Assembly (NCBI RefSeq): GCF_022605725.1 | Contig: NC_065548.1 | Coordinates: forward strand, 17,641,644-17,705,643 | Direction: 5' to 3' | DNA: 64,000 nt | From: Anthonomus grandis grandis | Taxonomy: Eukaryota > Arthropoda > Insecta > Coleoptera > Curculionidae | Shown: positions 35,201 to 50,200 of the stretch, piece by piece | Layout: each line of letters opens with the position of its first letter | Numbering within the stretch: the first letter of the stretch is position 1 | The notes under the pieces: generated by a model | What the model saw: only the letters and a program-made list of their open reading frames with translations | The model's database searches: none | Told to the model about the DNA's origin: nothing | Translations under genes and position numbers: made by a program

Positions 35201-38200
35201 CACTCACCAGGAAGCTGAGGCTGCACTTAAATTTGCTCGTTTGTATGTCAATAATACTTAATTGCTGTTTTGATGGCTTATTAATTGGTATGAATAAGTA
35301 CTATTACTAATGACATGCACGCAAAAATATGTTTCGAGAATAACTCCCTTGTATATCATAAAACAGTTTCGTTATTATTTGTGATCTCTTGAAAAAAATG
35401 TAGTAGTTTTTATTTACATTACGAATTTATTTTTAGTATTATCTTTAAATAACATTCAAGGTCGTTTACCTTACTTGAAGAGAAATGTATTCTCCTAAAA
35501 TTTAAATATAGCGATACGGGACACCTTGTATAAAAATACCTACAAAATTACTATCGGAAACGAAGAGAGGCAAGGAGACACAAGATCGTCAAAACCCTTC
35601 ATCATCGTGCTGGAGTATGCCTCCAAAGAACTGTACCGAAAAGTGAAGGGTATCAACATTGATGGTCAATACCTGACGAATCAGCACTTTGCGGATGAAT
35701 ATATCATCAGATACTACTGTTAGAATAAAGTACAGTAACACACACTTCTGCGTCATCCTTCATCCAGTCAACACGTAGTCGTTCTTTCCTTTCCTATCCT
35801 TTGGAACCCTTCCTAGACCCTTTCCTACCTTTGCCCTTTCCAGTAGTAGCTGAACCTACTCACGCCGGTAGCCAGGCCGGATGATGCCGAATTCATCGTA
35901 GCCAGGCCGGATGATGCCGAATTCATCGTAGGGGAGGCGTGACCGTGCATTTTAGTATTAAAAATTGTGAAAATATCGATTCGGAGAACAGGGTACATAC
36001 CCAACAGTTTTCCCGAATCTCCAAATCGTGCTAGCAGATTGCCTCGTAGCAGAAGCCATTAAAACTAGCAAGTCCAAGGCCAAGTACAGGAAGTATGCTC
36101 TGAGATTGGTTTATAAATCAACTTTTCAAAAAAGATATGCATTACAAACTTGGTTCTTAGTGAAAGTCTGACTGTTGGTGGATAAGACGCAGAACTTGTG
36201 AATAGCTTACGTATATCTGGGTCATAAAATAAGATTAACGAGAGATAATCAAACCTGTGAACTAAAGAAAAGAATAACACTTTCCTGGGCTGCCTACGGA
36301 AGACTGAATGATAGTGGGTAATAGGGATCTGAGAACAAGCCATCGAGGGGTCTATGCTTAGACCAAGAGATTGCTCGAATAGCAACCAACAGCCAATAGA
36401 AAAAGTAGAGGAAGACCACCCCCAAGATGCATTGGACATTAAAAGAATAAAAAACACTTGGATGCAGAGTGCTTTAGAGAGACAGTGGAAAATATTGGAG
36501 GAGGCATTATATCGAGCAATGGTTGCAAAAGGCTGTAATGATAATGATAACGATCATTTGGATTCAATCTATACAAACCAGTTAAAATCATATCTGACGG
36601 AGTGCTCTGTCCCTTTAGATGTCATATTAATGTTTGCAATATGTTCACGATATAGAATTTATTTTTTAGAATCATATGAGATACAGTTCAATTGACTTAT
36701 CGTATTTATTTAGACTTTTTTTAAAGATTTCGCTTAGTTTACTTTCTTAGGATTTTAACTGCTTAAAAACTATAAGTAATTTTTTTATTTAATTTTTGGT
36801 GTATTATATCTTTAATAGATAATTGGTTTCTAATATGAACTCCTTTTTTATCCCTGTTCAGTTTGTATATTGCTGCTAGTCAACATTATCAACTTTGCCT
36901 TAATATTGCAAAAACTCATATCATTTCTTTTAGTTTAAAATACGACGGTCCTGATCTTGGTCTAAATGAGTTACAGCAGACAATTCTAATTACATTAGTC
37001 TCATTATAAATAACTTTATAAGGAATCGAAATTAAATAAAAAAACTTACATTAGTTTGCTGGTCTATTAAAGTTAGACCAGTTAGACCATTGGATAGGGA
37101 TTGATAGCTTAATTCTCTTAAAATTTTTTTAATACAGATTAATATACTTACTGTACCTTTATCGCTTATTATGAAGACTTCCAAAACGATTCGCAGAAGT
37201 ATACTAGATAGATTTATAACGTTTCTCTTCTTATTCCTCATTAACCTTCTGTCAAGGATTCAGTTACTTACAAGGATATTATAAAACTTATAATTATATA
37301 AGCTATTGAATTGGAAATGTTTTATTTTTGACTTATTTTCAAACTAAGCTTAAATCTTAATTATTCGAAAAGTTATTTTAGTCTATACATTTTGTTTCAG
37401 TAGCCAAAAAAATCTCGTATAGCTACTTGGCCAAATCTTTGTTGGTGTTACCTAAGTCTTAAAATTGTTATTTTATATATTGATTTTTATACTTTAAATC
37501 AAATTCAGAACAAATAAAGCAATAATTCATCATTCAAGTCAGGCATTATAGGGTATGAAAGTGGTGTTTATATTGACGTAATTGGAAAACCAGTAGTTAT
37601 CCGGTTCGGCATAATCTGACAGTATCACTCAGATAATTGAAGACTCTGACATCTCTCACTTAGTTAACTGAAGTAATTAACCAGCCTATTTACAAAAGTG
37701 TCAATAATGTGGGAGACAAGTTAAAACTGCCAACAGACGAATTTTAAATGAACGGAATAAGTAAAATATATCGATTTTTTTTTATTAGATAATAGAAAAC
37801 TCGTGTTCCTAATCCCTTTATATACCAATATTAAATAAGTAAATTACTAGGTATGAATTTTAAATAGTATTAATTTAAAATTAAAAGCGATAATAAATTA
37901 AATTTTATTTGTAAGTTTTTTGCTGGTTATCATAAATTAATTGTTAAATATAATAAAGTTAATTATAATACAAACCTGGTCTCTACGGAAAAAACGTTTA
38001 TTTTCCCATATATAATATTTGATTAAAATTCGAGATATGAATATTTTTTATACATATATTACAAAAATAAGCTAAATAACTTATACCACTTTTAATTATT
38101 CTCTGATGTTATTAATATAGTTATTTATAAAGAACTAATAAGACAACTATTTTAACATCACCTTTTAAAATATACTCTTTGTTAAATATATTTTTATTTG

Positions 38201-41200
38201 TTTTAGGTTTCCCTTATGTCAAAAATAGTGCCATCTCCAGATTGGTTTATAGGAGTAGATAGTTTTGATTTATGCGTAAATGGAAACTGGTTGGATAGCA
38301 TTACAATAGAGGTAAGTTCTTAAAAAAATTGCCCATTTTTCTTTGAGTAAAGTAAAAGTTTTCCAATAAACTGGGATCACAAAAACCCAATAAAGTATAT
38401 ATTTTTTCCTAGTAAAACAGTAGTTTTGATCATGTTCCGATTTTTTTAAATCCCAGATACATTGATCAGTAATGGATTACATCAAAATTATTAATGGCGG
38501 TCATTAACTAATTGGATGGTCTATTTGTATTTATTAACTTGGTAATCAGCTAATTCACTAGCGATATATAGGCTATACATTAAATTTTTAATTAAAATTC
38601 TTAATTACACTTCCGATATGCTAAAACGTTTACTTTAACCCTTGATTAACATTTTAATGCATAATAATTCATTGAAAATTGTTTTAATTAAGCTATATTA
38701 GGGATATTTTAAACTGTTAATTAATTGATTTAAAACTGTTAATTCCAAAAGTTATATTTAATGGCATAATTTAATTGGATACGGTCATTAGATATATAAT
38801 TTAACTAATTATAGTTTATTGTGCAATTCTATTTTTGTATTTGACATTCATGGGGTTTCGAGATAGTTCTTAGAATAAGAAAACTTATAAATTTTATTTG
38901 ATATAGCTTGATACTTTTTATAGATTATAAATATAATCATTAGTATATAGCTTATATAGGCATCTTCGTGGCATTATATATACATTTATTTATCCTAATA
39001 AGTAATAGTTACTTAAAAATGTAACAATTACTTATATTTATAAAAATATGATTCATCGTTCTAATATTTGCTATTCTTCATTATAGGTTGACCCAATTGA
39101 CGCAGGTACAGATAATGGATTTACTTTTACCGCTCCCAACTGGCCCACAGAGCCTCAAGGAGAAGCATACAGAATAACTGCGCAATATCCAGCACATCCT
39201 GCAGGATCCTTTTTCTATCCTTACTTAAAAAGGTTACCTCCTATTGCGACGTTTCAGTTTATTAAAGTAAGTATACATATTATTTCATTTATTTGATAAA
39301 AGATATAATAATAAATAAAACATAATAATGATCCTATTTATTTTTAGATTAAAGAATATGAACTTTCTGAAGTTTTTCATCATTCAGAGGATGACAGGAA
39401 ATATGAAGTATTAAAAATGGAACATTTAGCTGAAAGAAACAGCGAACTCGATAGCACTGACAACAATGATATTCAGTTGGCTATTGAAGAAGAAAGGCAA
39501 GAGCAGGAGGTGCATATGAAACCTAAGCCCAAACCTAGAAATAGATTAAATAATTACTCAATGTCAAATAACTATTACAAACAGTACACATTGGCCACTC
39601 CGACCAGTACAAGTGCTTCGAGATATTTTAACACGGACAGCAATGTTATCAGTAATACAATGTAAGTAGTTTAATTTAGTAATAAAAATTTCTATCGTTT
39701 AACATCGTTAAATTTTATTGAATATATATACATTTATAGTTTTAATTTTACGTTTTTAATAATTTAGGCAAGATGTGTTTGCATAATTTTATATTTATTA
39801 TTAAAAATTTTTATTCTGATTAAAGCCATGACTATCATGATTACATTTTGATAATATATTTATTGTTTCTTATCGTTGTTAAACTTTATAAAAACCTTCT
39901 TTGCAGGATATGCAAGATATAATTAAAAATGTGTTTTATAATTTGAATGTAATCTCGTGAACTGAAAATTATCTAGATAGATAACACTTCACAAACTTAT
40001 TTTTAATCAAAATTATAAAAATAGAGTTCTTCCGTCTAAGCAAAAAATGACTTTTTTTAATGATTTTTTTAATTATAGGTTTGTATTACTATTCGTCAAG
40101 TATTATACGAATATTACTAAATTCGAATCTATTCTTTGAGAAATTAAATCAATATTTAATAATAAAAACCACATATTGAGATTTTTTGAAGGTCTTCATT
40201 TTTTACATAAAAATTAAAATATCTCAACAAACGTTTGATTTAGGTATACAATATTACGCCTAAAATATGCTTAGATTTTTACGTAAAATCTAAGAATAAA
40301 ATATGATACCCATATCATATTTTATTCTTAGATTAAAATTCCATTTAAATTAACGATATCTACCTCGGACATGACTAGAAATAGCAAAACTATCAAAATA
40401 ATATATTTTGGTGTCCATCAATGATGCTGCCTTATTGGCAAATTTTCAATATTTCCTTATTTATTTTTTTTTATAATACATTTATGTACTTTTCGGAGGA
40501 CCTATATTTATTATGTACTTGTATATTATTTTTTAATTAAAAATAATGGTTATTTATTATGCTTACCAGTTTTAAATTCAACTTTTTACAAATAACTTTT
40601 TTATTAATTTTGCTAAATGTTTTGATAACAATTTTTTTTAAATGTACTTTTGTTAAATTTAGCAGATTTTTAAATTTAGAATAAGTGAAATAAAGCACAC
40701 TATTTTTTATACTAAAACTACTATTTTATTGTGATAAATAGTTTACATTAAATTTTATTTTCTCTTCTTAATATGTTTTCTAAGACTTTTATTTACCTAA
40801 CTATAATCTGGATATCTTTTTGGTGATAATAAAATTTACATTTTAAATAGAGATGACAACTCTGTGAATCTTTATTAATTCATTTTAAATCACTTCGAGA
40901 TCATATCATGCATAAATGCATAAACAAGAGAACAGTCTTCTCTGGATTATATTTTTTTAAGGACGATTGTAAGTAAAAATGCACTTGACTTCATTACGCA
41001 TTCATTAGTAATTAATGGTGCAGTATTAATATTATATATCTTATTAAAAAATAAAACAACTGAAATGAACATACTTTTATCAATTTCATCCAGAATGACA
41101 ACTGGAACTCTGGAAACTTCTCATGCAATTAAAGCAGCAGACAAACTTTAATAAGAAAAATTAATAATTGAATAAAGTCACTCTTGTCAAAACAAATATT

Positions 41201-44200
41201 ATGTCAATTAACAAAAAGCATCAACCCTTCATTATAAATAATTTGACTTGAATTATATAAAATGAAAGCAAAATTATTACAAAAGATTTATAACAAAGAC
41301 AACGAAACGTCTAAAACATATAAGAATAACCTTAAAAAAATAATTGAAAAATGTAAATATGACTATTATAAAAATGAGATAGACAAAGCGGAGCACAATT
41401 TTACAAATGTGTATAAACTTGTATTCGAGGCCACAAACACGAAAAGCGTAACACACGTTTATCCATTTTAAGCTGGTGATTCAAGTACATTTACAGACTT
41501 AAAATCGTTAGCAATTATTTATCAATGTTGAGGTAATCTTAAATTAAATACCAAAAGCAAATAATGGACGCAGACTATATAGTCGTTAAGTAACCTCATT
41601 ATATCTAATGCCAGTGACTGGGAACATAATAATTCAAAAAATTAACAGTATTAAAGACAATAGTAGCTCTGATACTGACAGAATTATTCAAAAATGAATA
41701 AAAATAACCACAGTTCCAGATCAATTTAAAATATATTTCCTCCATATATAAATCAAGCGATAAAACCAAGGTTACTAATTATCGACCAATAAACTTAATA
41801 AATAGTTTTATTGCCAAAAAAATTTTAGAAGTGCATTAATAACGGACTTTTGGGCCTTTTACAATCAATCTTGATTTTGTCCATATATTAAGATGGTTTC
41901 TTGAATAAATTGAGTACTCCAAATGCCCTCCATTACTTAACAAAGCAGATCACTAATAAACTTGATAATAATGAAAAATATATAGGACTCTTTTTGGACC
42001 TGACAAAGGCATTTGGCACGATCCCTATTCTCTAGTTTTAGATATTCTGGAGAGTTCTGGAGATATATTAAGTATGCATTGAAATCCGAATTCCATTACA
42101 GTTTTGAGTTCACTATTGCTGTTGATTTATATAAATAGTTTAGCAACTTCAAAACTAGAAAATGGTACTATTATTTCTTACACAGATAACAGCACCCATA
42201 ATTTTTAAAGTGGGGCAACATGTTATTGCCGGTCTCGATCTTATCGAAAATTGGTTGAACACATTGGAGTTAAGTTTAAAACTTAATAAAACGAGTTATA
42301 TTGCGTTTTCAATTATCATCGCAAATCGACCACCTTTTGATGCCGTACAAGTTAAAGATTCAAATAGAATGATTAAAGAATTTTTACAATTTCAATTTTT
42401 AGATGTTGTCGTCATTGACATGCATTTGAAATAGGACTAACAAGTTCTGAGATTAGTATCAGTAATTTGTAACTATTGATGAGCATTTGATAATTGTATG
42501 AGAGTTGTATGAAAAATGTTGTACAAAATTCTTTTTTTTGTGTTTTAGAAGTCACTATTTTAGTTATAAGAATAAGGGACTTTGCATATATGTTGACCAC
42601 AGTTATGAAACTAGAAATAGAACCGAATATTTTATTATACTGTCAAGGAGTAAGACAAACGCTAGTCAAAGCCGTTTTAATTATTCGGGACCAAAATTTT
42701 TAATAACTTACCAATAGAAATTATAAACAAAAAAAGAATGAAAATAATTAAAAGAGAAATAGAATTTATATTTATCAAAATAAGCACAAGTTTACTAAAT
42801 TGTTATTTACTATACTACATATGCTAGTGGTTAGTTTGGATTTTTGTAGTTGTAGTTTATGTTTTATTTTAGAATTGATTTATTTTTTACGATTAAATTA
42901 GTTAGGATGACATTTAGGCCTGAGTAATATGGTTAGGAAAATTATGGAATTATTGTAATTCTTTGCACATACGGGTGTTGAGTCATCTAGGTGCTGAGTT
43001 GCAGTTTGATTTCGATATTGTTAGCATTGTATTTACTTAAATAAATTATTTAATTACTGTATGTTTTCTATGATAGTTTGATATTTGCAATAAGGTTTAT
43101 TGTAGCAGCGAACATTGAGAAGTTATAATTTGTGGTGAATTCAAATTCATCCAATCTTATTTGTAATAATAGACAAGAATTTTATTTCTTACTATCTGCC
43201 TCTTGTTAAACCTTAAGATAAATCTAAAATAAATCGACAATGTTATTTTGGAAATGATAAACTTTTACTTTTCATCTTACACTTTTCATAAGAAATATTG
43301 AGATTTTGGATTTTTTCGAGCTTCTTTTCTTTGTGTTTTTAAAGCGTTTTTCAATTACAAATATTTTAATTTATTTTAATTTTTTATAATTTACAAATTA
43401 AAAAAATTAGTTTATGATTTTCTTTTTAAATTAACTCTTAAACTCATCAATAAAAATGTACATTTTAATTGTCACTTATATCACATATGCCAAAACTATA
43501 GATGAATAGCTAAGAAAGAAAAATAATAATTAAAAATTTTTTTCAGATCTTAAAATTTTATTTTTTAGTAAACTTTCTTTGGTTAATATTACATTATGCG
43601 TCAAAAAAATATTAAAATTTTATTTGCTTTTAAAAATTAAATTCTGGTTAATGACAAAAGTGATTTTGACTTAATGAAAAACAGTTTTCTTTTTAATTGT
43701 TAATTTTTAATTATTATATCAACTTAATAATAAATTAATTTTTTAGTAATATTTAAAACGTTGTTAAATATTTTTTAAGAAAAATAAATATCTAAGGATA
43801 TGCGTATTTTTAAGCAGATCGTCAGAAAACTCACATGTTTTAAGATATACAAGAATGTATTAAAAATATAAAGTAATATTTTATTGTCAGAAAATATCCA
43901 TGTATAGGGTAGCACTAAAGGAAATTCGAATATTCGTTCACAATGAAAAAAAATGTTGCCTGTCCGAGGGAAACGTAGGTAGGAGAAATTAGATTTTTTT
44001 CTGCACAGAATGCAAGAAGAGCGGTTGTGAACAAGCCGAGGGTCATAAAAAACTACGACTATATTGTAGTATTTAGTGATTTTTTTTTAATTTATATTTC
44101 ATTTAGGGTAATGTGTAAACATAATAGAATAGAATGATAAAAACAATATACATTTTTTTAATTTGAGTTTGTACTGCATTTTTTGTACAACATATTTGTA

Positions 44201-47200
44201 CGCTTACGTTTAAACGATTTTTCTACATAAAAGAATCTAATGCAAGTCTAAATAATTTAAATTATATTATGAATTTAAATTAAATTAGGAACAAAATATA
44301 AATGTAATAAAAAAGCAAACTATATGTTTTACATATTAGTATACAAAAAAAAACAAGTTGATATATCCGAGAAAATAAGACTTTCTAATAAATAGCAAAT
44401 TTACCGTTAAAATAACTAACTTCTAAAAATTTTTTCAATAAAGAAAAAATTCAAATAATCTAAAAATGATTTCCAAACTTTTTCTAAATTCTTCTTTTCC
44501 TAAATCTCGCGCAGTGAGTCTACAAAGAGTAGCATACGAGGATTAAACATATGTTTACTATTTTATATAATATACATCTAGGTTCGGGTAAATTAATGAA
44601 TTGGAAATTTTACGTAAAATGCAGAATAAGTATTGTTTAAAATAATTTCGAAGATTACATAAGCAAAACGTCAACTAGAGCAAACTAGACCTTTTTAGTC
44701 ACTCTTATATTCGGGTTGCTCTTAAATAATTAATTTAATAAATGATGTAGAGGGCAAATAGTCAATATAGTTGTCATATTTTAAGCTATTAATAATAACT
44801 AAACCTAAAAATGTATTAAAATATCTCACTGTAACTTGTGTTAAAATATCTACTAAAAAAGTTACACTTTTTTAGTAACATAATGCTGCACAACAGTTTA
44901 AGTAAAATTATTTTTTATCAAAAAATAGACATTTACTGATAGGAATATAGATACGGGATATAGATATGAGACTAAACTATTTTTAATCAATAAGTTACAC
45001 TTTTCATGAAATATGTGATAATTAGTAAAAATATTAAAAAATACATAAACAAAAAATATATTTCTTAAAAATGTAAATATTAAAGCTAAAACATTTAATC
45101 CAAAGTAAGTTTTTATGAATAATAAACATAAACTTTGATTATTCATAAAAAAATTAATTTTTTTAAAAATTTATTTAACCCATATTATAATTGTAAAAAT
45201 CAACACTAAATTTTAGGAGATTCTTGCTTCGAAAAGTATTTATTAGGCTTATTAATGATACAAGCTACAAAATACTGAAACGACTTATCAGCTTTACATT
45301 AATCTAAAATAAAATCACTCGACTTTATCTCTGCATATAATGATAATTCTAACTCATGTTGCTGCATTACATCCTACACGAGTCAGTGATGCTGTTTATA
45401 ATTTCGTCATCACTGCTATCGCTGCTCTGGAATAGTTTTCGAATATGTGATGGTTTCTTTGGAGTATTTTTTTTTAATTATCACTAAATTTAATTTTTTT
45501 GTTCTTCTATTTCTTCTTTAATTGGGTTTCTGTTAAAATAAAAGATATATTTTTTTTGCCTACCATGCTCTTTTTGAGGTTGTGCTTTTGGAGAAATATT
45601 TTGTTCTTTAGAGGTTAAAGGAATCGTCTCAGAAATACTATTGCTTACTTAAATTTTCTTGAGATGGTAGTGGCCGATCTGCAATACTGGATAATAAATA
45701 TTCAGATTCATCAAATATATTCTCATTGAGGTGAATTATTCCAGTCACTCTAAGACCGGCAATTATATCTTTAAGAGTGAACGCTATTTCAAAAACTTTC
45801 CCAGCAATTTCGCAAACGTCGTAAATAGTTATTGATTTACATGCATTTCCTGGTGTTAGCAATTCAAGGCTAACTGCCTTAACTTTATTAATTAACGTTA
45901 ATATTCGTAGTTTTCAAAAATTAGCAAATGATGCTGTTCCAAAATGAACTTCGCGTGTTGTATGAAGTGCGCTATAAACTTGACGAAAACATCTTCATTT
46001 GACCAACCACTGGGATTAGTTGCGCCAACAAAGCCAGATGAAGCCCCTTTTAACATATGTACTTTTAGGTGAACTCACTCAATGTTTGTGGAAAACACAA
46101 ACATTGGGGGTACTGAATTACTCCATTTACAGCTGTAACTATTCTATCATTGGATCTACGCTCTCTAAATGTCATGGTTCCAAATCGCTTGGCACCTTTT
46201 GTGGCAAAAATTTTCGGCGGATTGTGAACTGTAGAACAACCACCTTTATCTGCGTTCCATATTTGGTGTGGTTGAAAGTTCGCTTTATCTAATATTTTTT
46301 TAAAATTGGAAAAAATTGACCTACTGTATGTTATAAGTGCTGCCAATTGTGATAAACTAGTAGCCTCAGGTATTGGTAGAGATTTTTCAGGATTTTGTTC
46401 ACGAAACAATCGAAACCGTCTTATCCCAGCAGTTTTATTTTCTTCCCATGCACCAGGCATTTTTTTATAATTGGCTTTTGCATAGTCATAGTTTCCTTGC
46501 CTGATAGATCGTTAAACCATAATGAATATGTGCAGTTTGTTTTAGTTATTTAATTAGTTGTTCTTGTTTCTCTGCTGAGAATATTCGATGGAAATCAAAT
46601 CGAGGTTTATATGAAAAAATATTGTTACTGTCTTGGTTTGCTTTAATTAATTATATCGACCCACAGCAGATTCTAAGATATTATATTTTTGAAAGCAATT
46701 CGTATTGGTTTCTTATTTAGCAAAACTTCTACCTGCTGCCTCCAGTGCCTTCTTAGTGGAAATTGGCCTTTCTACTGCGGCGCATGATAAAACTTACAAA
46801 ATAAAAAAAGCAAAAATTATAATATTTATAAGTCATTAATGTACTAGAAGACATGTCCTTTAGTAGCCCATCCAGCATTAATATGTATTCCCCGATATAA
46901 ATATTTCGGTATAAATAACTTATTGATGTAAAAATATATACCTTTACAGGTACAACTGTCCCTGGGAACAGTCCACTCCCCTAATTCTTTTTCTCCTGGT
47001 CTGGAATCGAACATTCACTAGTCAGTAGCTATGCAGTTCATTATACTACCACATAAAGAGCTTCCTTTGGATATTCATAACCGGACTTGCAAATATACTA
47101 GCAAAACTGTAACTCATTTGGCAATATTGCAATTTAGTATGATATCTATAAATATTTCTCTAATACCAGGGGTTGAACTTTCGCAATATGCATCACCCAG

Positions 47201-50200
47201 TGAACACGAGAGTATTCTTTGTCGTTTGATTTTCTTAAAAATTCTTCCTCTCTCTTGACACCAGTCGAGCGTTCTAAGTAGGAGTTCCCTTGGGAAGAAA
47301 ATTATGGCCTAAGCTGCTGTGACCATTCAAACCGATTTTTAAGCTCTGAAGGTATTCCTATACTACATATACTGAAGGTATTCCAGTATATACAATGATA
47401 TATTCACCCATACCTGTGTAATGTAGCGAGAAGTTCTCTTTTGGAGAATAGTCATTGGTGGTATCTAACTATGTCCCACGATGCATCCATAGAAACGGAA
47501 AATTAGACAAAGAATAATCAGGTAGTGGCTGGTTGACAGATGATGCGGAAATCAATTGGAACCTTTGTCTTAGATCTTTCCCCAGTCAGAAGTTAAATGT
47601 ATTATTCAGGCCAGACTCCACACTCCAATATACCATTAGAGGTTCTAAATTAAGAAACGTAAAAACGACACCTCGCTCCTATATACCTATATCAAATATG
47701 AGAGTACAAAATTTGATTTGAATAGTCACAGCTTTATTATTATTTTAAAGATGTATATTAGACTAGGATGGTTCGGTCCTAAAAATGGTATGCTATCATT
47801 AGAGCTGCAATATATATTTTTATTACAAACATGCGCATCATTAAGAAACATCTTAAATTTATAAATACTAAAGCAAGACAAAATGAATCATTTTTAAAAT
47901 AAAAAAGATGAAAGGCATATTTTTAGAATTAAATATTGGACTTGATGGTAACCTGTTAAATATTTTTTGACGTAAATAATAAACAATTTGTATAAACCGT
48001 AAAATAAAGCAAACAAAATTGTAGAGTTTTTAATTTTTACAATTTTGTAGGCAAGACACAGGCAAATCTATTTATTTCATTGTGGAAAAAAATAAACACA
48101 GTTTTATGCAAATTGTAAAAAAATAAATTCTTAAATTTGAAGCAACCTGATTTTAACTAGGGTATCACAGTTACTGCTTTAAGGGCATTATTGTAAAGAA
48201 AAAAGTCAATAATATAGGCTAGTATAAAAAAAATATTTGCTTATAAAATAATTAATACACATATTGACAAAGTTAATAGAAGATTTTCTGCATACTAGGT
48301 TTTATCAATAAACCAAGAATCAAACACAATTTTCGATTTGCTAACATTGAAACAACCGGAGCCACAATTTGTTTATTTTATCGACCCCTACTAAACTATA
48401 AAGTCTATTTGGAATGTCGGAATGTACATCAGTTAACAACAAATGGTTTAAACTCCCAAGCCGCATATGTCGGGATATCAAACAAACTCCGTTGGCATGG
48501 CCCGGGTAAATGGGAGAAATACTACGATTCGGAATATCCATAGAATTCCAAATGTCATTTGTACGGTATTGGCGCAACATATTATCTGCTGACGAGAGAG
48601 GGGACCAAATTTATATTTATTCCAGGGTATGAACGGGATAGTAGCAATCAAATGTTTGTAGTTTAATTAGGGAATAGAAGGGATTCAGAGTTAACGTATA
48701 CCACAAATTTTGGGGTTTAAGAATATACAAATATATCAAAGATGGGGGTTATAAATATTAGGCTTTATTAAAAAATATATTCTGTGTTAAAGTAAGGCTC
48801 GGCTAAGGAAAAGTTGCTCCAAGTTAAGCGTACCATTTGCTACATTGAACCTTATTTTTTTTATATTTTAAATGTTATTTTTTCAAAAAAAAGTTTTATT
48901 GTTCGGAAAGTTTAATCGTAAATGTATATTGTTTTGATAGAGTTTGATCAGTTAGATTAAATGCATGTCAAAAATTATAAATAATTACTTATTAAATAAA
49001 TAAAATATAATTTAATTAAATTTTAACAAACATTTCATTATAATAATTTGTTATGTTTCCTTCGAACATCATATTTATATTATGACGGTAAATTTTTAAT
49101 TACTTTGCATTTATTGAACCGATTTAATCAGGTATTGTTTAATGTATTTTCGAAATTGGTATTGGGAACTACTTTTTTAATCTCTAAATGTAATTTAATA
49201 TGAATTATTAAATGTAAATTTGATTAATTAATTCCCCAATATTACAAAGATAGATGAGAACTATGAGACTTTTAATTCATATTTCTGCTTACTAGCTTTC
49301 TGAGGTCTATGCGAACAGGACTAAAAAAAACACTTTAATGTTAGATATTAATGTAAATCATGCAACTTAAAACTCTAATAATTATGTTTTTTTATAGATT
49401 TCCACATGATTTTATAATTCAAGCCTAATTTATTAAGAGTGTCATACTAATGAATATATAAAAGGGATTTTTTTGTTTCAGCCATCCCAACGATATAACC
49501 CTGCCATCTCCATCTGGTTTTCCAGCTGTAGTACCAAAGGGAAACAAGGAAGCTATCTTAAGTAGTATTGCGGATTCATACCTAAATCAAAAAGATCAAG
49601 CCCAAAAGAAGTACAAGAAATTGAAAAAGAATTCAAAGAGATACCGTAAGTATTAGTGTATTTAATTTTTTTTATTACCTCCATGATCTGAGCCCTATTT
49701 TTCTAAGATCTTTTTGATAGAGATCTTACTGGAGTTCAATAATAAGAAAGTTTTGTAGGCAGAATAATAGTGATTCAATTAATATTTTTGTAAAACATTG
49801 CCTTTGAACCTCAAAATCATTTCGAGTTATGAACAAACCACAATTTAGAATGAAGACAAAGATTCTAAAAGTATTCAGTAGAAGGTGTGCCTTCTTTATC
49901 AGGGCAATTAGGATTTATTTACTATTTGAGAAAAAAATATTTTAAAATTCGTTACATACATCAGTTTAGATAATCAAGGCCATAATAAAGTAATAATTAG
50001 TCTAATAGCGTAGTAAATATTTAATTTTGGTTTAACTCAGGATAATTGAAATCTTACTAGGCTTATTTTAGAATTCATCAAATATGAATAGGTTAAATTA
50101 GGGAAATTATTATCTAAATGATTCAGGATTTCAATAAGTTGCCTGGCAAAATGATTTTTACTTTGATTACCTGTTTATTAAGAAAAAAGTAGATAAAAAG

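Larger units (their letters stand above)
33120..36560 (+). pseudogene. RTE-like LINE, interrupted by other elements
   Basis: In order on the + strand: KQLMKRRRAMRSDEM (about 33160), ITIDEIKLALRQTNNNKASGEDN (33460), AELENYRQINLLSHLYKLFTKIITSRLEN (33620), and IKTLIEKTVEYNRLLVLAFVDIQKAFDMIERDAV (block A, 33765-33870) reaching HGIY at 33931. It resumes at 35531 with KNTYKITIGNEERQGDTR and GINIDGQYLTNQHFADEYI (FADD block as FADE). A further insert of about 330 bases separates it from EVCSEIGLKINFSKK (about 36085) and a C-terminal IKRIKNTWMQSALERQWKILEEA (36445). It ends with ataatgataatgataacga, a short-repeat tail as RTE elements have. Stops and frameshifts throughout; inactive. Confidence 0.8.

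Noticed and set aside
36065..36457. 130-residue minus-strand open frame
   Set aside because: Antisense to the C-terminal part of the RTE-like LINE, whose + strand words (GLKINFSKK, IKRIKNTWMQSA) are recognisable.
46020..46292. + strand 90-residue open frame
   Set aside because: Antisense shadow of the pogo-like transposase segment.
46975..47055. functional tRNA gene
   Set aside because: A and B boxes are suggestive, but acceptor and anticodon stems do not pair and no clear anticodon loop is seen.
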